A stretch of DNA of 64,000 nucleotides from Rallus limicola (lineage: Eukaryota; Chordata; Aves; Gruiformes; Rallidae): NCBI GenBank assembly GCA_022605955.1, contig JAKCOZ010000003.1:40884761-40948760 (forward strand). The letters run 5' to 3'. The translations under genes were made by a program, and so were the position numbers. Positions 23,101-36,718 of this stretch are shown piece by piece. The notes beneath the pieces are model-generated. The model was given only the letters and a program-made list of their open reading frames with translations. It was not told the origin of the DNA and did no database searches. Positions within the stretch are counted from its first letter, which is position 1. Every line of letters starts with the position of its first letter.

Positions 23101-26100
23101 TTGCTATTAATTGCAGAGTTACATCAAGAAGAGTTTTTGAATTCACCTTTGCCCATCATGACTGCTTATCCCATCTGCCCTAAGACTGCCTGCTTTTCTT
23201 CCCTCCGGGGCTGCTTGCAGCAGCTGCAAAACCTGCCTGTACTATTCCTGTCCCAAGAATATGACATTAAACCTCTCTCATAGTGCAGAACTTGGCCAAA
23301 AGCCTAGTTGCATCAGTAGCAACAGCAGAAAGTTATCATTTTAGGTATGACTAATAGAGTGAAGGCTTCATTATACTAGAGGCTATACAGAGAAGAAAAG
23401 GTAATGATTGCTACCTTGAAAACCTTATGGTCCAAAGATGCATTTAGTGTTCAATACTTTGTGATCATTTCTGTGTTGATGTAATAGAAAAATTGTAACC
23501 TGGTCTCCAGATCACAGAGGCTTCCAAAGTTCTAAAATGCAGTGCTGTGAATTTCCCCTCTCCAAAGCTGTTATCTCTGATTCCATGATTTTCTGCCCAC
23601 TTTTCAGCAGCACTCGTCTCATAGTAACAAAGGCATTTTACCTTAGATGACTGAAAAAGAGCTGTAACAGCACTATCCATCTTTCCTCTGTACATTCATT
23701 AAGTGACCAGTGTATATATACAGGTATATTAAAATTCCTCTCCCGACCTGTACATCACAGATAGGTCTCAACATAGGTACTAGATTGTTCTTTCTCTGTA
23801 GAGTTCACTTTCTCTAAAGATGTTGGCTGTGTAGTGGTGCTGCTATGATGAATTCACAGTCAACAGCCTTTTCATGACACAGCATCTCATCTTTTGCTAT
23901 TCCCAAGTCTCTGATAATTAGTAAGCTAAAAAAACGGTTCTTCATAGGCACCACTGTGATACTAATCAGGTTTGCAGTGCTCCTTCCTCCCCCTGTGACA
24001 AGGTCCTGTGGCATCCTGGAAACAGATGTAGAAATGCACTTTATCTGTCACACCTCTTAATCTCTCTTGTTTTAAGAAATGTGCTGTGCTGTGCTCTGCT
24101 GTTGGTTTGAATTAGGCATTCAGCATGGCCATATTGCTTTTCTCCTTGTGCTGCTCACTGAGTGCTATAGAGCAGCCTTCTCTGTGGTGGTGGGGCACAA
24201 AGGATATGGCAAGTGCTGCACAGGTGAAAAGAGATTATAAAGAAAACCACTGCTGTGTGGAGCAAGTGCAGAGTCTGTAGATTGGGAGAAAAGGGTCCTT
24301 TCAAAGATGCAGCATTTGATATGCAGAAAATAAATGTTTTTAGCCTCTTCCATGCTTTAATCAAATGGGAATGGGGAACCTTTGAAACCATAGGAAGAAA
24401 ACCAACCAAAGTGCAAAATCTGCATCTGCAAAAGAGTTGTATAGAGTAGGAGTTCACCACATCTTATCCCACTTGAAAAAACAGTTGGCCCTGACTGCAA
24501 CACTCCTGAAGTGCCTTGTCCATATGCTCAGCTTGCCTCACTATATGTGAGTAGAAAAAGTATCTGCAAAATTCATTGAGGTTTTTACTGCCTTAAAAGA
24601 GTGCTTTCCCAACAGATGGGCAGTAAGGGCTCCACTTGACCATGCTAAGAATTTCAGTGTGCAGCTGGCAGGGGAAACTGGACAAGAGGGATTTTCTAAG
24701 GATCCTGTGGGACTCTTTCAGCTCAGAAAGCCACTGAATAGGGTTGGGTGCATGGCTGGGGAAATGCATTCTGCTAGAAAAAAACAGTAGTTGCAAGACA
24801 CTTTTCTCCAGCATGTTTCTGCTAGCAGAATTTTCCTCAGTTATAAGATTACTTAGTTGATTGTTTTTCTGTTCTGGTAGCACAGCAGTTGAACTTGGCA
24901 CTTTATGGTGCTTAGTAGCAAGAAGAGGGTTACTGTTCTCCTCAGGTTTTTGCTCTTTCAGGATTGCATTATGGCCTGCAATACTGCATTCCCTGGGAGC
25001 TACCCTTCAGAGGGTAGCTTCCCATGCTGTTTGCCTTTAAGGACTATGTGGGATCTTTTGGAGAGGAAGAAGAGCAATGGGTTGCTCCACTCATCCATCT
25101 GTGTCTCAGTTAGTGTGTTAGAGGAAGCCTGTGCAGCTTAGCAGCCAATATTTGCTTCACTGCCAAAGCTCCATGCTTGTAAAGGCTTTAAGTCATTGTG
25201 TACAAAGCCACAAATGAGTTGACTGACCTAATCATCTAGCCAGTATTTTTGTGAAGGAGCTGAAACTGAAAGTTGCTGTTCTTTCAAGTGGAAGGACTTT
25301 GGTAATCACAGTCCACGTGCTGTGCATGCTTTTGTCCACACCTAGCCAATGCTGCTTCTTTCAAAACATGCTTGATAGGTACTTCAGAGTCAACTGAGTT
25401 CTTTAACCATGTGGCAGTAAGTGGCACTTGATACAGTTTATGGGATTAAAGAGAACCTGGAGGGCCAAAGCAGGTTGTGATTTAGAACAATTATGCATAC
25501 TCAAATTTTGATACAACCCAGTTTATCTTTCTAATGTCAAAAATTTATAAGTGAAATTTGTGAGTACTTGTTGCCCATTGAACTTAGAAGGGATCATTCT
25601 CCATTTGAAAGATGTTTTTTTGGAATTTAAAGACTAAGGAAGAAAAATTGAGAAGCTTCTTGCGTCCATCACATTACCCTGGAATCAAGCTAAACTCCGG
25701 TTGCAAGTGAGATTTCCACCTTGTAATATAAACAGCTTAACTTGTCAGCAGTGGTATCAGTTATGCACAGAAGGGCTTAAGTAGGTTTTCTGTTAAGCAG
25801 ATTTCTTTATTACGTGTTCCTTCTATGAAATATCTCTCCCTTTCCCCCTGCCACTAAGGATTATTTAGAGGTTACAGTGTTTTCTAAACAATTTTTTCTA
25901 ATGTACTGTGGTGTCTCCATTGTTCCATGCAATGATGGTGATTTTAGATAGGCAATGTCTGAACTGACTTGTCCAGCTACAGGGTTTTTGCACATTGCAG
26001 CAACCTGCAGTGATCTTGGGAACAAATAGAAGTAGTTTGTGATGTGATCAGGAAAGAAGGCTTCTGAAGGGCAGGGCTATAGCAGTTTGTGGTCTAAAAT

Positions 26101-27189
26101 AGTGGCACAGGAAAAGTGCCTCATGGGCTGAGGTCAATCTGGATCTTCCTCAAGAACTGGTGTTCTTCAACACCTTTTTTTTGTGTTTGTTTGGGATTTT
26201 TTTTTGTGCCTTGGGATTTTAACAGCTTTTTCACCCCCTTCCTGGCTCGGAATAAAAGATTAGGTCTAAAAATAAACTATGGAATGAAAATAGAAAAAAG
26301 AAAACATCAGCCTCTGCACACTCACATGTCAAAAGGAGATGTGAATTTGGTACCAAAATTGAGTTACATACATTATAAAAAAAAAACAAAAACAAAAAGT
26401 TATAAGCCTCCTGTTTTATTTAAAAGTTTTAATGGGTACCATTGGCAGAATGGAGATTTTACTACTGACTGCATGCTGATTACATTTTTGGGGTATATTT
26501 ACCCTTCTCTGTGATCCATTGTTCATTTCAACCTTTGTATTATGTCAACTGATCCCTTGGGACTAGTTTGTTAGTACTTAGACTTTGGCTAGTTGGTGCA
26601 ATTGTCCTATTAATCTGCTCTTGGTGTTCCTTGAGACTCGCACTAGTTTTCTCAGGAAGATTTAAGGAAATCCTTCCTCACTCTTGTAATTTGAAATGAC
26701 TTTTTTTTTTTTACTTTTCCTCTGAATTTCATTTTTTTTTGGGTCTGCTTTTTGTGATATGCCATGTGAGTGTGCCAATGGGGGGAGGTACTACTAGCTC
26801 TTCCATGGTCTCATTCTGAGGATATGCTAACTGTTTTATTTTAATTTGTCTGTGATTCTTATCCAAGTTCCTTTCCTAGAGAGTTTCCAGCATCACCAGG
26901 ACTCTTCTCATTTCTCATTGCACTGGTCCATAGGTGATTCCCAATAGAGAATGTCAATGGTGTTGAGACTGACATGACAGGGTCAGGTAAGTTGCACAGG
27001 CAAGGTACATGCTCCTTTGTGTTGAATTTTTAATTTGACTGCCTCTTGCTGAGTAGACTCAAGTCTCCACATCTGCTGTTCACACTACAGTGAGGCATAA
27101 TTTTCAGGAAGCTATAGGAAAGCTTTCACTACTACTATTTTTATTATTTTTTTTTAAGCAGCGAATCAGGGTGATAACTTTCCTTTGCA
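20107..27189. other. 7-kb non-coding stretch
   Basis: I recognise no exon, LTR or CR1 piece. The segment at 20370-20440 has a CCAAT-like box, a TATA-like GCATAAAG and an AATAAA within 70 bp, as in a compact LTR promoter, but I find no LTR ends around it. The remaining sequence is AT-rich with short T- and A-runs near 26180-26215 and 26380-26397. Open frames are at most about 130 codons and lack motifs. Confidence 0.4.
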
Positions 27190-27880
27190 GCCCTGAAGAG
27201 ATTGAGAGCAGCCCTGCAGAGAAGGATTTGGGAGTGTCAATTGATGGAAAGTTCAATGTGAGCCAGCAAAGCACATTTGTAGTGCAGAAAGCCAACTGTA
27301 TCCTGGGCTGCATCAAAAACATCATGACAAGGGTGTTAATTCTACCCTTCTGCTCTGCTCTGCTCTTGTGAGACCCCACTTGGAGTACTACATCCAACTC
27401 TGGGGTCCTCAGTACAAGAAAGACATGTATATGTTGGAGTGAGTTCAGCAGAGGACTACAGAGATGGACAGAGGGTTGGAGCATCTCTTCTCTGAAGAAA
27501 GGCTGAAACAGTAGGGCTTATTCAGCCTGGAGAAGAGAAGGCTCTGGAGAGACCTTATAGTAGCCTTCTAGTACCTGAAGGGGCTTACAGGAAAGATGGA
27601 GAGGGACTATTTACAAGGGCATGGAGTGACAGGGCAAGGGCTAATGGTTTCAAACCATGGTAGCTTTAGATTAGAAGAAATCCTTGCCGGTGAGGGTGGT
27701 GAGGCCCTGGCACAGGCTGGCCAGTGAAGCTGTGGCTGCCCCCTCCCTGGCAGTGTTCAAGGCCAGGTTGGGTGGGGCTGTGGGCAACCTGGTCTAGTGG
27801 AGAGTGTCGCCCATGGCAGGGGGTTTGGAACTACATGGTCTCTGAGATCCTTTCCAACCCAAAACTTTCTGTGATTCTAT
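27190..27880 (+). mobile_element. CR1 LINE 3' fragment
   Basis: The order of blocks is that of the CR1 3' end: GAGAAGGATTTGGGAGT, TGAGCCAGCAA, AAGCCAAC..TCCTGGGCTGCAT, AGACCCCACTTGGAGTACT, GCCTGGAGAAGAGAAGGCTC, TTCCAACCCAAAACTTTCTG, and the tail GTGATTCTAT. It holds the last part of the RT/C-terminal coding region with frame breaks plus the 3'UTR. The left limit is approximate. The divergence from the copy at 57.9 kb suggests an older insertion. Confidence 0.88.
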
Positions 27881-30800
27881 ATAGCACCTCCTCAAGCAAG
27901 CAGGTGGTGTTGAGGTACGAAGCTGCAAGGGAAGCGTTATGTTCAGTTATGTGGTCCATGTTTCAACATCTAGATTTCTAAGTCAGCTTAGACTAGTGAA
28001 TCAATTCCTGCCTTTACCAGTAAACTCTGTTCCTCTTAATTCCCTTCTTAAAACTTAACAAAGGACAAAGATGTCTGCTAGCAAGTTGTCCACCCTAATC
28101 CCAAATTAGATATTCTTCTCTCACTTTATCTCAAAGAAAAAAAAAAAGCATAAAAGGCCTGTCAAGGCCCTTTCCCCAGGGAATTTTTATGTAATTCTGG
28201 AAATTGTTTTTGGGTTTTTGGTTTGGTTTTTTTTTGGTTTTTTTTTCAGAGCCTTAAGGATTGTAAGGTTGGTATCTGGGAGACAACAGATACTGACCTA
28301 CACTTATGTCTGAGAACTTTTCTGAAACCCCACTGGTCAAATTTTATACAGGAGCACTGTGAATAACGTGATTCTCTAAATCCATTTATAATCTACTTGG
28401 TAGATGTTGTTTCTTTTGTCATGTAACTTGTGTGTTAAAGAACCCTTTAAAAAGTATTGCACTTTCCCTATTAGTCATCTTTATCCTTAGAAATAAGGGA
28501 TTGGAAGGATGGTGTTCTGCTTGCCTTTCCACAGGTGGCTTATGAAACTGGGTAGTCTCAGTTGTCTCCTAGATGAGATTTGCTATAACCTAAAGCAAAG
28601 GCTGTAACATTTTATGGTCAGGGAAGATTTCAGCAATTTAGAGTACCTTGGAAAACATAATTATACTATTGCTTATTGCAGTATTTACCAGTGCAGCTAG
28701 TGTGTTTTGAGGCTGATGTGAGTCTGTCAGTACTATCTAGTATTTAAGCTTCCATTCATTTCTTATGCAATCTGTTTTATATTGCAGCAAAATTTGTCAG
28801 TGCTTGTGCTTATAACTGTAGAGTCTGTGAAATGCAGAAACCAAAGGGAGAAAAAACCCCCAGATAATCATAGTCCTGTGTATTCTTTTCAAAGCTCTGC
28901 CCAGGTGTTTGTGTTTCACAGTCCGAGTTTTTCCATTGTGAAAATGTAAATATTTCATTTTCTGAAAGAAAATTCAGGCAGTCTGAAGGATGGCAAGATC
29001 ACTTGGTCTTCTTCCAGTTCCAACTCCTGGAACTTTCATGTGCCAAGTATCTTAGACATCATTTGGTATCTGTGGATCAGAGATGGTAAAGAACTTGGAA
29101 TCATAATTTTTTTTAATCTGAAAATAGATTATTGAAGTGAATTGGCCTTTTTTCTAGTCTAGAAATATGACAGGGATGAGCTGCTGGCAATTGTCAATGC
29201 TGGCACCAGTAAAGTGAGTGACAATGAGAGACTGGCTCTACAATGTAACATGTTCTTCTAGCACGTAAATCTTTGAGAAAGGATGGTCCTAGTTTGGTAT
29301 GCATTATATGACAATATTTGTGCCTCTAGATCTCATACACAGTTGAGCAAGCTGTTTCCCAGTTCCTTACCTCTGCAATTTAGTGCAGTCTTCTGAAGGA
29401 CAGGGTAACTTCTCAAATTCTGGCAGCTCATGTCCTCTCCTGGTTTCCAGGCCCAGCTTGCTGGTGAGTTTCTTTGTGGGCTTGTCTTTGTGGTAGCAGG
29501 TAGATCCATGCCAGCAGGTGTCTTGCAGAGCAGTGCTAAAACGGCCTGTGTATGCTGGCCTCTGCTTTGGTACTTCAGTGCGGGGCAGAAACCTGAATAT
29601 GTGTCCTTCAGGAATTTGGAGTGTCTTGGTAAAGATAATTGCACTGTCTATTGCTTGGTGTATATAAGCACACCAACTGAGACATTGCTTCTGAGGAAGA
29701 TATCCCCATTCTGCTGTGAGGAGGAAAAACCTCTCAAGCATGAAAATTAATTTTGCGGAACAAAGAAAACTAGGAAAAAAGGTAATCTCTGAGTTTTGCT
29801 GAAGAGAAAGGAATTTAAAATAGTTTCCTCAAGCAGAACGAATAACAAAACTATCTGCATCCTTTTTCCCTGCTTCCAAAAAGTCTTCAATTTGTCAGAA
29901 ATCAAAGGCTCATGCCACTGCTGAGTACTCAGTGATGGGCTTTTCTTGCCTTCGGCCTGGGCTGACCTGCACCAAGGGACAGCACAGATACCCTTAGGGT
30001 GCTGGGGAGCTGTTCTCATACCTAAATAAGCCTATCCTTCTGATGTGAATCTCACAGCTACTATTGATTTCCTTTCATCTGACAATACACTAGAGTAAAA
30101 AAAAAAAATACCTTGGCTCTTGGCTTTGCTCTTCATCAGTCTTTTATTATGTGTGAAGGCACGATTTCTGTTTTAAAGCCATTAAAAGAGAATTTTTCTT
30201 TAATGTGGCAGCCTTAGGACTGTAAAATCTTCTCTGAAGACTTGTCAGATTTTGAGACAGTGAATAAAGTAAGTTGTAGGTGCATTCATTTAGTCCAAAT
30301 CTTTCTCATCTAATGATGCATTTCCTGATTTTTAGCTCTGAATTTGACAAAGTAATTCAGAGAAGAGTTTTGAATAGAAATTCCCCAAAAGAAATAAGGC
30401 CAGTAAATTCTCTCCAGCTGGCAAAGCATAGATCTTCGTAGCCAAGGCATCTCATTCCCATGGAGAAAGTCTCCAGCTTTTCCCATGTGAGCTGTTGTGA
30501 AATTTCCAGTGTGTCCTAAGGACCATGGAATCTGCGGTCAGAGAGAGATGAAGAGGAAAACAGACCTCAGTGCATTAATATGGAAGTGTTGTTATTGAAC
30601 CCAGACATTGTATGGATAGGTAACACCAGGGCAGTTTAGCAAATCTTCTGTTCAGTTGATCACAAACAGTGAAAAGCATATTCATTGTGCTAATTCCCTT
30701 TATATAACCTCCACTCTTTGGTGAAGCAGTCTCAGCTTGGTCCATGGCATACAGGAGAACTAAAAAGGGTACAGTATGCAACATTTTAGCTATTTTAGTT

Positions 30801-33800
30801 GCCAGTTTAAGTTGAAATACACAAAGAAATAGTGTAGCTTACATGGAAGCAGAATTTAATAACAAATATAATCAGATGTCTTTCTTCAGGCTACCTTGGG
30901 AATGAAAAGAATCATGGAAAATTTCAGCCCAAAATAAGACAGATAAATCTGAGAATTTTATAAAAGCCAATCAAACCATCATGTGGTGCTACTAGTTGAA
31001 ATAGAACATTGCAGAATCCCAAGTCTTGTGGCTGAATGCAAAGCAAAATTCCCAAATAACTTAAATTAACCAGTCAAGCAGAAGGTTTAGACTGTGTGAA
31101 CTCCTACATTCATCTGTAACCGTGCTTTTAAAGACTATGAAAAGCTAAGTAGCCTCTTACGTGATTTGTACCCAAGAAAAGTGCCTGCAAATTGGAAGCT
31201 TGATAGCAAGTCGGTAACTACTTGACAGTGCCAAGGAGGTCAGATTTGAAATTGTAGATACTCAGTACTTTGAGGGCTATGACTAGCAAGCCTTGGTGAA
31301 AAAAATTCTTATCCACACTAACAAGGGAAAGTCCACAAGCATCAAGTGTTAATGCAACTGGGTTGTTGATAGAAGGTGCTGTGGAGCATCTTCTGAGCTG
31401 CACACTCAGTATATGTGTGAAATCTCCCAGGAAGACGATACAGACTTAAATACAACTGCCTCAGCAGAACTGCTTAAACACTGTAAGCAAGTACAAAAAT
31501 TTACTCAATCCATGCCAATGGCAGATCAAATCCTACGGTAATGTCCATCCATTTCTTAAGTTGGCAGGAATTCAGTCTTTCATGAGAAGCCAAACTGCTG
31601 TCAGGGAGCAGGTCAGTACTTTTGCCACTGGACTTTACTGACTGCACAGTAAGGAGATCAGACCTACCCAAGATATTTGCTTTTCTGTGACTGTTTTGAT
31701 GCTTGTAAGTATTTTGAAGATAAAGGTCCCAAATACTTGTTTTAGTCTTCATGTGTTGCCATGGTCACTGCAACTGTGAGTTCCATAGCTGTGCTTCCTG
31801 CCAGAGATGTCAGCCCACAAAAAGAGGGGCTCTGTAGTCTGCTGTTCTAAGTCTTATATTTACTTTTAGATGATTTTGACCTTTTCTAGCATTTCAGAGC
31901 ATTACATTTTTACAATAACTTTAATCAGTACATAGGGGAAAGAGAAGATGTAAAAGGATGTATAAGATTCATACTGGTGCTCTGGTTTTGGTTGAGGCAG
32001 GTTGTCATGTGCTGTCATGGTACTGCTACTCAGCCAATGGCAGAGCCAGGAACAGCATGGAAAATTTTTGCCTGTTAATGACAACCAGGCCCCAGCCAGG
32101 AGGATGCACACAGGGGTGGATGTGTGAGAGAGCTACCTGCAGCCAGTTCTCAAATGGCTTCTAACTTTCTATATGCCAGCTGTCTTTCAGAGAATTGAGT
32201 TACTAGGCAAACTCTCCTTTGGTACCAGCTCTTGGGTGGTCCCAGTAAGATTTGGCAGTGGGGCTTCCATGTTGCTTCTCAGCCTTAAGAGGAGTGAGTT
32301 GTGAATACACCATGTTGGACACTTTGCAGGGAAGGCAAATGGTGCTGTGGGAACAGTGCAGTCAGGACAGAGATGGTTGGATATGCCCCTGGATGGCAGG
32401 TACCACTCAGGCCCTTGACCTGATGACTCAGAGCACAGAGACAACACCTGTGATTTCTTCCTTGATAGCCACAAACAGAACAAATGATTGCAGGTAGGGC
32501 AAGTTTTCCTTGTGCAGAGATTTACTGGCTAAGGGCTCCTTGGACAGTCATTTGGCATCTAATAGGAGTAGAACTGCACAACTACCTGTACAGTAGTTGG
32601 GAGACGGTTGGTTGTATTTGGTTTGACTGAGGATGCAATGATGGCTCTGTAAAGGCAGGTTGTTCTGACCCACAACAGATTAGCAAGCACACCAGCCAGG
32701 CAGGGATGGAGGAATTTGGTTGCTCCTGGCTTTTACAGTTTAAGGCAACAGACATGCCTGCCACAACGGCTGAGGCAGGGAAATTAAAAACAATGAAGTT
32801 CAAATGACCTGCAGACTTAGACTCAACAAAGCAGGTCTGTGTTTTTGCTGTTCATAGTTTCCTCCAGAAGCAGCTGTGAGTGCTATAGATGACTCCCACC
32901 ATTCCCATCTAGAAGACTAAATGAGTATGTATGTGTGCATTTGGAGAATTTTAGCCCTGCTTTAACAAATATTCCTATGGTCCAGTCACCTTCAGTCATG
33001 GCCATGGTGTTCATCCCCTGAAAAGACATTCCCTGTGAGACCAGCACTGCTGTCCATGGTGGTGGGAAGCCTAAAGCAATGGTCTTCAAGTTAAAGAACT
33101 TGAAAGTGTAAAGAAGATTTCCCCCTCTCTTGCAAACACAGGAAGACCCACATTTCTTTGCATCCATAAAAGCTAGAGAAGAACCTTTTCCCCAAGAGAA
33201 AGATTTCTGGTAGAATTTAAAAATCCAAGAAGGAAGGTATTAGCACAGATGAGTCATAGATATTTATGGCTCTGAATGCAAGCAGAAATGATAGATCCAC
33301 TGCATGTACACATCCAACCTCTCTGAAGAGCACAGCAGCAAAATTAAACACAGGGAAGACACTGAACTTAAAACAACTTGGCAAAATTGCTTGGTACTTT
33401 CTTGCTGTTACCTTAAAGAGTATTTATAGTTTGAAGTAGAGTCCCTTTTCTATCCTAAACTGCAGCAATGGGACTGTTTTTGGGCATGCACCAGCAGAAT
33501 ATTGTGCTAGTCCCCACTCACTGTTGAGAGATATACAGGACTTAGAAATAGTTAAACCATTTCCCCGTGTCTCATCCCAGTGTAAAAGGAGGGACAGGTG
33601 TCTCAGATTTGCCAATTCCTTTTTTTGGAATTGAAGTGTGACAGCATTTAGAGTCTGTGCATATTTGTTAACTCTAATAGAAACATGGAGAACAAATGTG
33701 CTATTAATGTTGGCAACCTCACAATTAGATCAGTTTGAGCAATGCAGCTTTATGGAGAACCAAGATGGACTTTGCATTACTTAGCAGCTTTACAGGAAAG

Positions 33801-33844
33801 GATAGAGAAAGAATTTGGGATAGGGGTGGAATAGAGAGAAAGAC
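27881..33844. other. 6-kb non-coding stretch
   Basis: No exon or mobile element that I can support. The segment at 29340-29740 is open on both strands for 103-124 codons but shows no family motif on either strand. An A-run lies at about 28138-28150, a T/G-rich tract at about 28205-28245 and an A-run at about 30097-30107. Confidence 0.4.
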
Positions 33845-34203
33845 TTTGGCGGTTCAGCCCCAAACACACCACTCACCTGCTCCTGGAGGAGAAACAGACA
33901 GAGTCTCCATGGGTCAGGATAAGGACAGTTTACTGACAAAAGCACTGTGAATAGGGAACAATAACAGCCCATGGCAAATCACACTCACACACAGTGATAA
34001 CACAGAGTATCTTACCATGAGGATGGATGTACTATATGACATGAGCACCACCCCAGCCACACCCAGACTGCCCTGAAGACACCCCAGACCACCCCTCCCC
34101 CACCTTATATGGGGAAGTGGTGTCAGGTAGTGTGGAAAATAGCCCAGGCTAACTCAGTTCACCTGGGCTGACTACTTGGGGAGGCCTGGCTAGAACAAGG
34201 ACA
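33845..34203 (-). mobile_element. Solo LTR E, minus strand
   Basis: On the minus strand it begins TGTCCTTGTTCTAGCCAGGC and ends GGGGCTGAACCGCCAAA, matching LTR F in order and content (GTCCTTATCC block, TTATATGGGGAAGTGGTGTCAGG, AGCCCAGGCTAACTC on the plus strand). The length is about 359 bp. I see no primer binding site next to it and the flanking five bases do not match, so it is an old solo LTR. It lies opposite in strand to the pol remnant at 35.25 kb, so the two are not one provirus. Confidence 0.8.
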
Positions 34204-35164
34204 GGGTCCAAGGTCAGTCTTGTACTACTCTCACAGCTTTGAGAGAAAGGGGGGAGAGAGAGACATCCCCAGTCCTGGATCCAGCATTGGTCTTGCCAGA
34301 GAGGGTGTTTGTTGTGAAGTACCCTCTCCCAAATTCCACTTCTGGTCCTTTTATGATTGCAATTCCTTTCTGGCCTTGCATGAGCACCATTTCTTCTCAA
34401 CTTCTTACGTAAATAAGTATACATGCTCAAAAGAAGGAAGTTTTGAGTTGGTGGGTTCCTTCAGTTGGTGGTCTAAGGGTCAGTAGTCATAGTTTCCCCC
34501 TGCTGCCTTTACCTTTCATCCAGTTATCATGGTTTTTGCTGAGTTAGTGCTTAGGCAATCGCTTTTGTTGTGTTTTGTGGATGTTTAAGACATACTTAGT
34601 TCACTTTAGGGACCTTGGTCTCTGAAGTGCAACTAAGTTCCTCTTTCAGCTTCTGCATATTCCAAATAGTTACTGTGAGGGTGGCAAAAAGGACAAAAAC
34701 AGAAATGGAGGAGGTCCAAATATCTTAAAGCTCTAGTCAGTCTCCTACACCCTGAAATATTTTGAGCCTTCTGGGGAAGCATGATGTCTGCAAGTGATTC
34801 ATGCCTTTACATAATATTACTTAAAAAGTTGTGTATTTACAGTTCTGTGAGAACAGCTGGAAAACGTTTTTAAGTTGGTGATGTGGCATTTACAGAACTG
34901 TAGCAGAAATGATTTTTTTCCACTTTCTAACCTGTGAAATGGTTGGGGAGCTTAATTAAATACCAATAGCCATGCTTTTTCATCAGTAAAAGCCTTCCCT
35001 GTTCTTGATGATATCATACTTTTTCTATGATCTGCTGAAGTTTTAAAGAGAGGTAGGAGATGGAAGCACTTTGTAATTCCTCTCTCCAGCCTTGGCTGTT
35101 GTGACTTGCATGCACAGATGGGAAAGATGAGTTGCACTTGCTTTGTCAGGAGTTACAGCAAAGT
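34204..35164. other. Non-coding stretch, nothing recognised
   Basis: Sequence between LTR E and a CR1 piece. I see no retroviral gene, exon or repeat here that I can support. Confidence 0.35.
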
Positions 35165-35255
35165 AACTATGAGGAAAGGCTGAGTGATCTGTTCAGACTA
35201 GAGAAAAGACGACTACAGGGGGACCTTATTAATGTTTATAAATACCTTAAGTATG
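35165..35255 (+). mobile_element. Short CR1 LINE fragment
   Basis: TATGAGGAAAGGCTGAGTGA, AGACTAGAGAAAAGACGACT and GACCTTATTAATGTTTATAA match the CR1 region just before the 3'UTR, as seen also at 47.1 kb and 58.2 kb. It stops abruptly at AAGTATGGG, where the pol remnant begins. The two share the bases ATGGG at the joint. Confidence 0.8.
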
Positions 35256-36718
35256 GGATGCTGGGCATTAGACACTGGTGCCCAGTGTACCCTAATACCA
35301 TCAAACTGTGAAGGGGCAGAGCCCATCTATATTTCTGGAGTTACTGGTGTATCCCAGCAGTTGACTCTACTGGAAGCTGAAGTGTGTCTAACTGGGAATG
35401 ACTGGGAAAAGCACCCCCTTGTGACTGGCCCAGAGGATCTGTGCATCCTGGGCATAGAGCTCCTCCAGAAAGTGTACTTCAAAGACCCTAAAGAGTACCA
35501 GGGGGCTTTTGGAATTGCTGCCCTGAAGACAGAGGAAATGGAACAAGTGTCTCTTCTGCCCAGACTGTCAGAAGATCCTTCTGCTGTGGGGCTGCTAAAT
35601 GCTAAATGCTAAATGCTGAAGAACAGCAGGTAGCAGGTAGGAATCCAGTGCACCTGGAATCAACTGCCCCAGGGGTGGAAACATAGCCCCACCATCTGCC
35701 ATGGACTGATCCAGACTGCATTAGAACAGGGTGAAGACCCAGAGCACCTGAAGTATATTGATCACTGTATGGGGCAAAACAACAGAGGAAGTTTTTGAGA
35801 AAGGGAAGAAAATAATACAAATTATGCTAAAAGTTGGATTTGCTATCAAAGGTCAAGGGACCTGCTCAGGAAATCCAGTTTTTGGGAATAAAATGGGCAT
35901 TGTCAGCTCCCCATGAACATTATGAATCTAATAGCAGCTATGTCTCCACCAACCAACAAAAAAAAGACACAATCTCTCCTGTGCATTGTGGGTTTCTGGT
36001 GAATGCATATCCCAAACTAAAGTATCATTGTGAGCCCTCTCTACCATGTAACCCCAAAGAAGACGGATTTCTAATGGGGCCCTGAGCAGTGACAAGCCTC
36101 TGAAGAGATCAAACAGGAGACAGTCCATGCAGTAGCCCTTGGGCCCATCCAGACAGGGCCAGATATAAAACATGTGATCTACACTGTAGCTGGGGAGAAT
36201 GGCCCTACCTGGAGTCTTTGTCAGAAAGCACAAGGGGAGACTCAAGGCCTCCAAAACCATTGGGGTTTTGGAGCTGGGATTACAGAGGATCTGAGGCCTG
36301 TTACACTTCAACAGAAAAGGAAATAGTGGCAGCATATGAAGCTGTTTGAGGTGATTGGAACTGAAGTCCAGCTCTTCCTGGCACCTCAACTGCTGGTGCT
36401 GGGCTGGATGTTCAAAGGGAAGGCCTCTTCTACACCAGGCCACTGATGCCACATGGGCCAAGTGGGTCACACTTATCACTCAGCGGGCTCAAATAGGAAA
36501 GCCCAATAGCCCAGGAAACCTGGAAGTGATCACAGACTGGCCAGAAGGCAAAGATTTTGGAATATGACCAGAGGAGGAGGTGACACATGCTGAAGAGGTG
36601 CCTCTGTACAGTCAACTGACAGAAAACAAGAAAAAAAAAAAAAGTCCTGTCCATCAAGGGGTCCTGTCACATTGTTGATAAACACTGGAGGTGGAAGGCT
36701 GCTGTATGGAGTCCTACA
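35253..36718 (+). pseudogene. pol: Decayed ERV pol: protease, RT scraps, start of RNase H
   Basis: An open frame to 35612 holds a retroviral aspartic protease with the active-site D-T-G-A at 35271-35282 and a downstream ILGIELLQ. After about 35640 much of the RT is missing. The text resumes just before the polymerase motif, which reads Y-I-D-H at 35754-35765 where Y-x-D-D is required. RT thumb/connection sequence follows in another frame (about 35850-35900, EIQFLGIKW), then connection/RNase H sequence with many stops. At 36651-36718 the RNase H start reads QGS where DGS is expected. An A-run at 36631-36643 interrupts it. It has several frameshifts, a large deletion and lost catalytic residues, so it is inactive. 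No LTR of matching strand lies nearby. Confidence 0.85.

Noticed and set aside
29333..29750. Open frames of 103-124 codons on both strands over the same bases
   Set aside because: Overlapping frames on both strands without any family motif are better explained by composition.
33845..36718. LTR E and the pol remnant as one provirus
   Set aside because: They lie on opposite strands and no primer binding site adjoins LTR E.
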